A stretch of DNA of 64,000 nucleotides from positions 55,752 through 119,751 of the forward strand of contig JANYCU010000055.1 of assembly GCA_025360125.1 (NCBI GenBank). The letters run 5' to 3'. Shown one piece after another: positions 59,133 through 64,000 of the stretch. Position 1 is the stretch's first letter, and each line of letters begins with the position of its first letter. The notes under the pieces are model-generated. The model saw only the letters and a list, made by a program, of their open reading frames with translations. It made no database searches and was not told the DNA's origin. Source of the stretch: Armatimonadota bacterium (GTDB taxonomy: Bacteria; Armatimonadota; Fimbriimonadia; Fimbriimonadales; Fimbriimonadaceae). Both the position numbers and the translations under genes were made by a program.

Positions 59133-60491
59133 ATGATGAAGCCAACTCTTTCGATTCTCGCCCTGCTTGCCCTTGGCGCATTGGTATTTAACACCATTCC
59201 TCGCGCTCAGGCTGCGGCGCCCTTGGTTAAAGCAAATCACCGTGCCTATGACCCGCACTTTGCTTTGGCCGAAGTTGCGTTTAACGAAGCTCGTGTGAAG
59301 CGAGATCCGGGCGGATCGATTGGCTGGCGGCAACTGGCATCGGCGTATCTTGCGGCGGGGCGAGAGTCTGATTCGCAGGTGTTTGCCAAGAAGGCAGAGG
59401 CGGCGGCAATGAAGTCATTGGAGCTACGTCGGGAGCAGAATTCGTCGGCGTCGGTTATTTTGAGCGAAGCTTTGATGGAGCAGCATCGATTTCCGGATGC
59501 TTTGAAGGCTTGCAACGAGTCGCTGGCGACAGAACCCGGGAACGATTTTGCTGAAAGGACGCTGACTGACATCTATTTTGAATTGGGAAAATACGAAGAA
59601 GCCCGAAAGCTGATTGGCAAACATGCCGATTGGAACGAGGATCCGGGCGGGCTTGCGTTGATTGCTCGGCAATTTGAGTTGACGGGCCGCTCGGACGAAG
59701 CGCTGGTGACTCTTCGAAAAGCAACCGAGATTGCGGAGAGTCATTATGACTATAGTGCGACGACGGTGAGTTGGTTCCACATCAAATATGGCGACCTGCT
59801 TGCTCGGAACGGGCAGTTGGCGCAAGCAGAAGCGGAATACTCGGCTGGGCTGACGTTGAATTCAGGCTCATGGAAGGCGTTGGCGGGGATGGCCCGATTG
59901 AAAGCTTTGCAAAAGGACCCGGCGGCTGTTGTTGCTTTCGGTTCGAAATTGAATGCGATTGCGCCGATGACGGACGTTGTTGGCCTCATGGAAGATGCTT
60001 CAAGGTCGTTAGGCGACAAGGCGGGTGCTTCTCGTTATGCCAATCAGGTGATATCAATGAACCAAGCGGCGATTGATGCGGGGACTTCGGCAGTGGCGGA
60101 AGGAGATCTTCGGCGAACCCATACCCACGACCGAATGTTTAGCCTGTACTTGGCCGATCATAATAAAATGTTGCCGTTGGCTCAGCATGCGGCGACGCAC
60201 GATTTGGCGATTCGGAAGGATATTTACTCCTACGATACGTACGCTTGGGCCACCTATCGACTGGCGATGAGCCCATCATTCATAGCTTCGACTACGAATA
60301 GTCATGAACTGTTTTTGGAGGCTAAACAGAGTATTGACAAAGCCTTAGCATTCGGTACTCATAACGCCTTGATTTACTATCACGCGGCGAAGATTGAGCA
60401 GGGGCTTGGTCAAATGAATTCTTGCAAAGATCATATAGCGATGGCTAACAAAATAAATCCTTCTGTCGTTAATTACTTGGAACAGCACTAA
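59133..60491 (+). CDS. TPR-repeat secreted protein
   Basis: Signal peptide; repeated LA...YEEA.KLIGKHADWNEDPGGLALIARQFELTGRSDEALVTLRKA units. Confidence 0.85.
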   Translation: MMKPTLSILALLALGALVFNTIPRAQAAAPLVKANHRAYDPHFALAEVAFNEARVKRDPGGSIGWRQLASAYLAAGRESDSQVFAKKAEAAAMKSLELRREQNSSASVILSEALMEQHRFPDALKACNESLATEPGNDFAERTLTDIYFELGKYEEARKLIGKHADWNEDPGGLALIARQFELTGRSDEALVTLRKATEIAESHYDYSATTVSWFHIKYGDLLARNGQLAQAEAEYSAGLTLNSGSWKALAGMARLKALQKDPAAVVAFGSKLNAIAPMTDVVGLMEDASRSLGDKAGASRYANQVISMNQAAIDAGTSAVAEGDLRRTHTHDRMFSLYLADHNKMLPLAQHAATHDLAIRKDIYSYDTYAWATYRLAMSPSFIASTTNSHELFLEAKQSIDKALAFGTHNALIYYHAAKIEQGLGQMNSCKDHIAMANKINPSVVNYLEQH

Positions 60492-61378
60492 ACTGCTGAC
60501 TTCTTAGTTGGCTCTGGTTGACCAAATTGTTGGACCAGAGCTACTCCGGAGAGAATCAATGCGCCGCCAATTACCGAAACGACCGTTGGGATTTCATGGA
60601 GGAAGAGCCACGCGACAACGATGGTTGCGGCGGGAATGGCGTACAAAAACGCCGCCGCCTTGGCGACCGGCAATTTCTTTATGGTCTGCGCCCATGTCCA
60701 GTATCCGAAGGCGGTTGTTATAACCCCCATGTAGATGGTGCAAAGGAAGGGCGTCAGCGCTCCGTTAACGGTTTTGGTCCACGAACTTGCCGCCCACGGC
60801 GTCATGAAAAGGGTAGCGAAGAAAACCGAGTAGGTGATGACCTGAAGTCCGGAGTACGACTTGAGCAGCGGTCGTTGCCCCATCGAATAGAAAGCCTGGA
60901 GCAGGGCTGCGCATAGAACGATGAGAGCAAACCAATCGAGGCTTTGCAGTCCGCCGCGGCCTACCGAGACGATCGCAACCCCAACGAAACTGACGGCCAT
61001 GCCGAGCTTGCCAAAAAGTGAAAGGCGCTCAGGATTGGAGAATTTTCCGATGATTACCATGAAAATGGGGGCGGCCGCGATGATGAAGCTGGCGGTTGAG
61101 GCGGGGACGCGGGTGAGTCCGAGGCTCAGCACTGGGGAATAGAGTGCGTGCCCCAGTAGTCCGAGTCCGGCGAAATATGGCAAGTCTTTGACTTTTGGGA
61201 TCGACTCTTTGGCGAAGAAGGATATGGCTCCAAGTACGATCGAGGCGGCGACGAGCCTCACGAAGGTCATTTCGAGCGGTGAGTATTGGGTTACTGCGAT
61301 CTTGACCGCGGCGTAGGCCAGCGACCAGCAGACCATGGTGCTGACTGCGGCAACCACTCCAAGTTGTTTGCTCGTCAT
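60488..61378 (-). CDS. EamA/DMT family transporter
   Basis: Ten TM segments, FVRLVAASIVLGAI, VSVIGGALILSGVALVQ. Confidence 0.92.
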   Translation of the reverse strand: MTSKQLGVVAAVSTMVCWSLAYAAVKIAVTQYSPLEMTFVRLVAASIVLGAISFFAKESIPKVKDLPYFAGLGLLGHALYSPVLSLGLTRVPASTASFIIAAAPIFMVIIGKFSNPERLSLFGKLGMAVSFVGVAIVSVGRGGLQSLDWFALIVLCAALLQAFYSMGQRPLLKSYSGLQVITYSVFFATLFMTPWAASSWTKTVNGALTPFLCTIYMGVITTAFGYWTWAQTIKKLPVAKAAAFLYAIPAATIVVAWLFLHEIPTVVSVIGGALILSGVALVQQFGQPEPTKKSAV

Positions 61379-61381
61379 GTG

Positions 61382-62353
61382 TTATTCGGGTTCGGCGATG
61401 AGGAGCGTATTTTCAAGGTTGAGGGTTTTTTGGATGATGTTGGCGGGGTCGAGGTCTGGTCGGTGGATCGGCCATTTCGCGGCTCCAGCGAGGGCTTTGG
61501 GGGTTTCGGATCGAAAGAATTGGATTTCCTCGTCGCTTGGCCTTCGCTCATTCCATTTGAGTTCGAGGAGTTCGTCGACGCCGACGATTTTGGCGACGGA
61601 TTTTAGTTTTACGAGGAAGGAACGGAGGTTGATGAGGCTTCGCATGTAGACCTTTTCGTCAACCACATTGGCAAACGGAAGCGGTTCGGCGGTTTTGCCG
61701 CCAAAATATCCACTGTCCCAGAAGGCGTCATGTCGGAAGCGGGTTGGGTGACCAACGAAGATTCCGAGCCAGGGCGTGGTGGCCGATTGGATCGCTTTGA
61801 GCACTTGGTTGGACCGTTGGTCGGCAATTTGGTCATCGGCCCATTGGTCTTCACCGATTGAGTAAGCCTGGGGAAGTCCAAGAATTCCGTTGATGCGGTG
61901 AGGGCGATGGTTCGGGGTTTGGATAAGGGAATAGGAGTAAGCCGGGACTTGCAGTTGGCTGAGCGCGGCGTTGATTTCGGGTGACCAGGTGTTGCCCGCT
62001 CCTCCCCAAAAAGTCGGGGATTGGCCGAATGCTTTGACGAAGGAATCATGGCCTTTTCGCTCGGAATCGAGCGCTAGTCGGCACCCGGTTTCGTAGTCCA
62101 CGTCGGCGAGGAGCTCCATCGTGGATGGATGTTGTGAGTGGGTATTCGTATGCAAACCTATACAATGCGATTTAAGGCTGGTCAGAATATCTTGTCGGTT
62201 CCGGGACATTAGGGAGCGACATTTCTCGCCCGTGATGCACATGGATGCGCGAACCGAGAGGTTCGTGAAGAGCTCGGAAATATCCAGCGCAGCGGGGTCA
62301 GCCAGCGGGTTGATCGGGTCTTCGATATCCATGAAAACGGAAACAAGGATCAC
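61382..62353 (-). CDS. Polysaccharide deacetylase-like protein
   Basis: VFMDIED...HCIGLHTNTHSQHPS (NodB-like D and HxxxH region). Confidence 0.75.
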   Translation of the reverse strand: MILVSVFMDIEDPINPLADPAALDISELFTNLSVRASMCITGEKCRSLMSRNRQDILTSLKSHCIGLHTNTHSQHPSTMELLADVDYETGCRLALDSERKGHDSFVKAFGQSPTFWGGAGNTWSPEINAALSQLQVPAYSYSLIQTPNHRPHRINGILGLPQAYSIGEDQWADDQIADQRSNQVLKAIQSATTPWLGIFVGHPTRFRHDAFWDSGYFGGKTAEPLPFANVVDEKVYMRSLINLRSFLVKLKSVAKIVGVDELLELKWNERRPSDEEIQFFRSETPKALAGAAKWPIHRPDLDPANIIQKTLNLENTLLIAEPE

Positions 62354-62396
62354 GGAGATAGTTTAACTTCCACGGGAACGAATTTAGTCATTTGGC

Positions 62397-62426
62397 TTGA
62401 CGTTGATTGTCCGAGATCGCTACAAT
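62397..62426 (+). promoter_or_regulatory. Sigma70-like promoter
   Basis: TTGACG-18 nt-TACAAT. Confidence 0.75.
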
Positions 62427-62432
62427 ACTTTA

Positions 62433-62545
62433 ACAGCGCGAAGGGCGCTTCCAGTCCGTGGAAAGGGTTGTACCCACCTCATAATAGATGAAAATACAAG
62501 GTCACGAACCTCGTTTCGAGCCTGATTTGGACGGACTCCAGGCAC
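62433..62545 (+). ncRNA. Candidate structured leader / small RNA
   Basis: Hairpins AGCGC-GAAGG-GCGCT, TCCA-GTCCG-TGGA, GGGT-TGT-ACCC, CTCG-TTT-CGAG; long-range AGTCCGT/ACGGACT complement. Confidence 0.4.
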
Positions 62546-62563
62546 AAATAGAAGTGAGTTCGT

Positions 62564-63880
62564 ATGAATAAAACACCATTGCCCTCGCGGCCAAATATCG
62601 AGCTGTACAAGAAGCTCGCGAAAGATATCGTCAAAGTTTGGAAGTCAAACGTCCCCGGAATTGTCCATTGGGAAGGGCGAGAAGTAACCTTTTCCCGACT
62701 TGAGATCGCGGTTAGGCATCCCCGATTTTCAAAGCTATTGGAAGTTGATCTGAAAGAGGTTAAATTCTCGCTGGCGGATGCTCAGTTTTTGATCGCCCGT
62801 GAATATGGGTTTGAGAGTTGGCCGAAGTTTGCCGAGCATATTGCGGCACTGCGGTCTGAGGATGAACCAAATCGTTTGTTTCTGATTGCGGCGACGGTGC
62901 CGCTGGATGGCACTTCGCATGTTTTAGGCGACTTGACCGAGGCGAATGAGATATTGGCTCAGAACCCGGGAGTTGGCACCAAGGACATCTTTGTTGCAGC
63001 GGTAACGGGCAACATTGGGTTGGTCCGTCTGTTCTTAGCGCGTAACCCGAAACTCGCCAAGCGAAAGGGTGGTCCGCATGGATGGGACGCCCTGTGTTAC
63101 CTTTGCTTTTCACGGTATTTGCGGTTGGACAGTTCTCGGTCGGACGATTTTGTCGCTTGCGCGAGGGCTTTGCTTGAGGCGGGAGCGAACGCAAATACGG
63201 GTTGGTTCGACCGAACTCATTCGCCAGAGCCTGAGTGGGAAAGCGCGCTTTACGGGGCGACGGGGGTTGCTCAGCACCCCGGGGTTACCCAGGTCTTGCT
63301 CGACTTTGGGGCCGATCCGAATGACAACGAGACCCCATATCACGCACCCGAGACTTATGATAATCGGGCGGTGTCGGTGCTTATTGGGAGTGGAAAGCTC
63401 AGCGCCAAAAGTCTCTCAATGATGCTGGTTCGAAAGTCGGACTTTCACGACCTTGCGGGAGTGCGGATGTTGCTAGAGGCGGGTGCCGACCCGAACCTGA
63501 TGACGATGTGGAAGGTAACGGGCCTCCATCACGCCATTCGGCGAGACAATAATATTACGATTCTCGATTTGCTGTTGGATCATGGCGCTGACCCGAAGAT
63601 TACCGATCAGCTGGGTGGTCAGAATGGGATCGCGATGGCGGCTCGCCGGGGTCGGGGAGACTTCCTGGCATCGTTGGTTGCTCGGGGAGTTGCCTTGGAC
63701 TTGAATTCGGCCGATACGTTGGTTGCTGCGTGTGCGATGGATGATCGAGAAGCCATTTTGGCTGCGTCTGATGAGACGAAGACTGGCGTTCGGGGGTTGG
63801 GCGGTGCGTTAGTGTCAGAGTTCTCCGGAACCGGGAATGCGGTTGGAGTTGGACATTTGCTGTACAGTCAAGCTTCATGA
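62564..63880 (+). CDS. Ankyrin-repeat protein
   Basis: Repeated LLEAGADPN / LLDHGADPK units. Confidence 0.9.
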   Translation: MNKTPLPSRPNIELYKKLAKDIVKVWKSNVPGIVHWEGREVTFSRLEIAVRHPRFSKLLEVDLKEVKFSLADAQFLIAREYGFESWPKFAEHIAALRSEDEPNRLFLIAATVPLDGTSHVLGDLTEANEILAQNPGVGTKDIFVAAVTGNIGLVRLFLARNPKLAKRKGGPHGWDALCYLCFSRYLRLDSSRSDDFVACARALLEAGANANTGWFDRTHSPEPEWESALYGATGVAQHPGVTQVLLDFGADPNDNETPYHAPETYDNRAVSVLIGSGKLSAKSLSMMLVRKSDFHDLAGVRMLLEAGADPNLMTMWKVTGLHHAIRRDNNITILDLLLDHGADPKITDQLGGQNGIAMAARRGRGDFLASLVARGVALDLNSADTLVAACAMDDREAILAASDETKTGVRGLGGALVSEFSGTGNAVGVGHLLYSQAS

Positions 63881-64000
63881 CTAACATAATCATGAAGATC
63901 AATGCTAAAACAATCAATTAAGATTCCATCTCCTAAACTATTGGGGGAGAGAACGTTTGTGAAAGACCCTGCTGAGAAGCTTGCTTTGTCCAGGCTTCGG

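Noticed and set aside
62433-62545. Firm assignment as 6S RNA or tmRNA
   Set aside because: Only the general long-closing-stem architecture and some hairpins match; no diagnostic conserved core that I can verify without a covariance model.

Overview
64 kb bacterial chromosomal window, mostly housekeeping and metabolic genes. The style is compatible with Armatimonadota/Fimbriimonadia, but that placement is an impression and was not tested. Recognisable loci: a sugar ABC transporter (rbsA/C/B-like), a LuxR/PAS regulator, an S41 protease, an LMW-PTP, SDRs, hslU, a HipA-like kinase + DUF3037 pair, a frameshifted MmeI-like R-M gene, a DUF4268 protein, a phosphate-porin homologue, prepilin-like proteins, a GAPN-like ALDH, mutL-parD-parE-ruvC, TlpA-like, an initiator tRNA-Met, a PPTase plus Pls/PosA-like single-module NRPS, rmuC, a DUF559 endonuclease, GH78 rhamnosidase, an Mrr-like nuclease, trpB, ChaN, htpX, amidase, an arsR-arsC-aqpS-dinB operon, cvfB, DUF1800, a split DUF4331, TPR, EamA, polysaccharide deacetylase and ankyrin proteins. 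Strongest candidates for something undescribed: (1) a 675-bp unit in which a DUF559 endonuclease gene is flanked by two inverted ~85-nt two-hairpin repeats; their outer sequences are identical, but the second stem differs in sequence while remaining perfectly paired; (2) a TANNNT-type -10 element 5-8 nt upstream of at least 13 start codons, implying widespread leaderless transcription; (3) a Pls-type NRPS with a hand-read basic-amino-acid-like A-domain code, next to a PPTase and preceded by a two-hairpin leader; (4) a 15-bp perfect hairpin abutting the start of a Cys-rich secreted protein gene in a pseudopilin cluster; (5) a promoter-driven structured leader or ncRNA near 62.43-62.54 kb. No CRISPR array, rRNA or recognisable transposase was seen.
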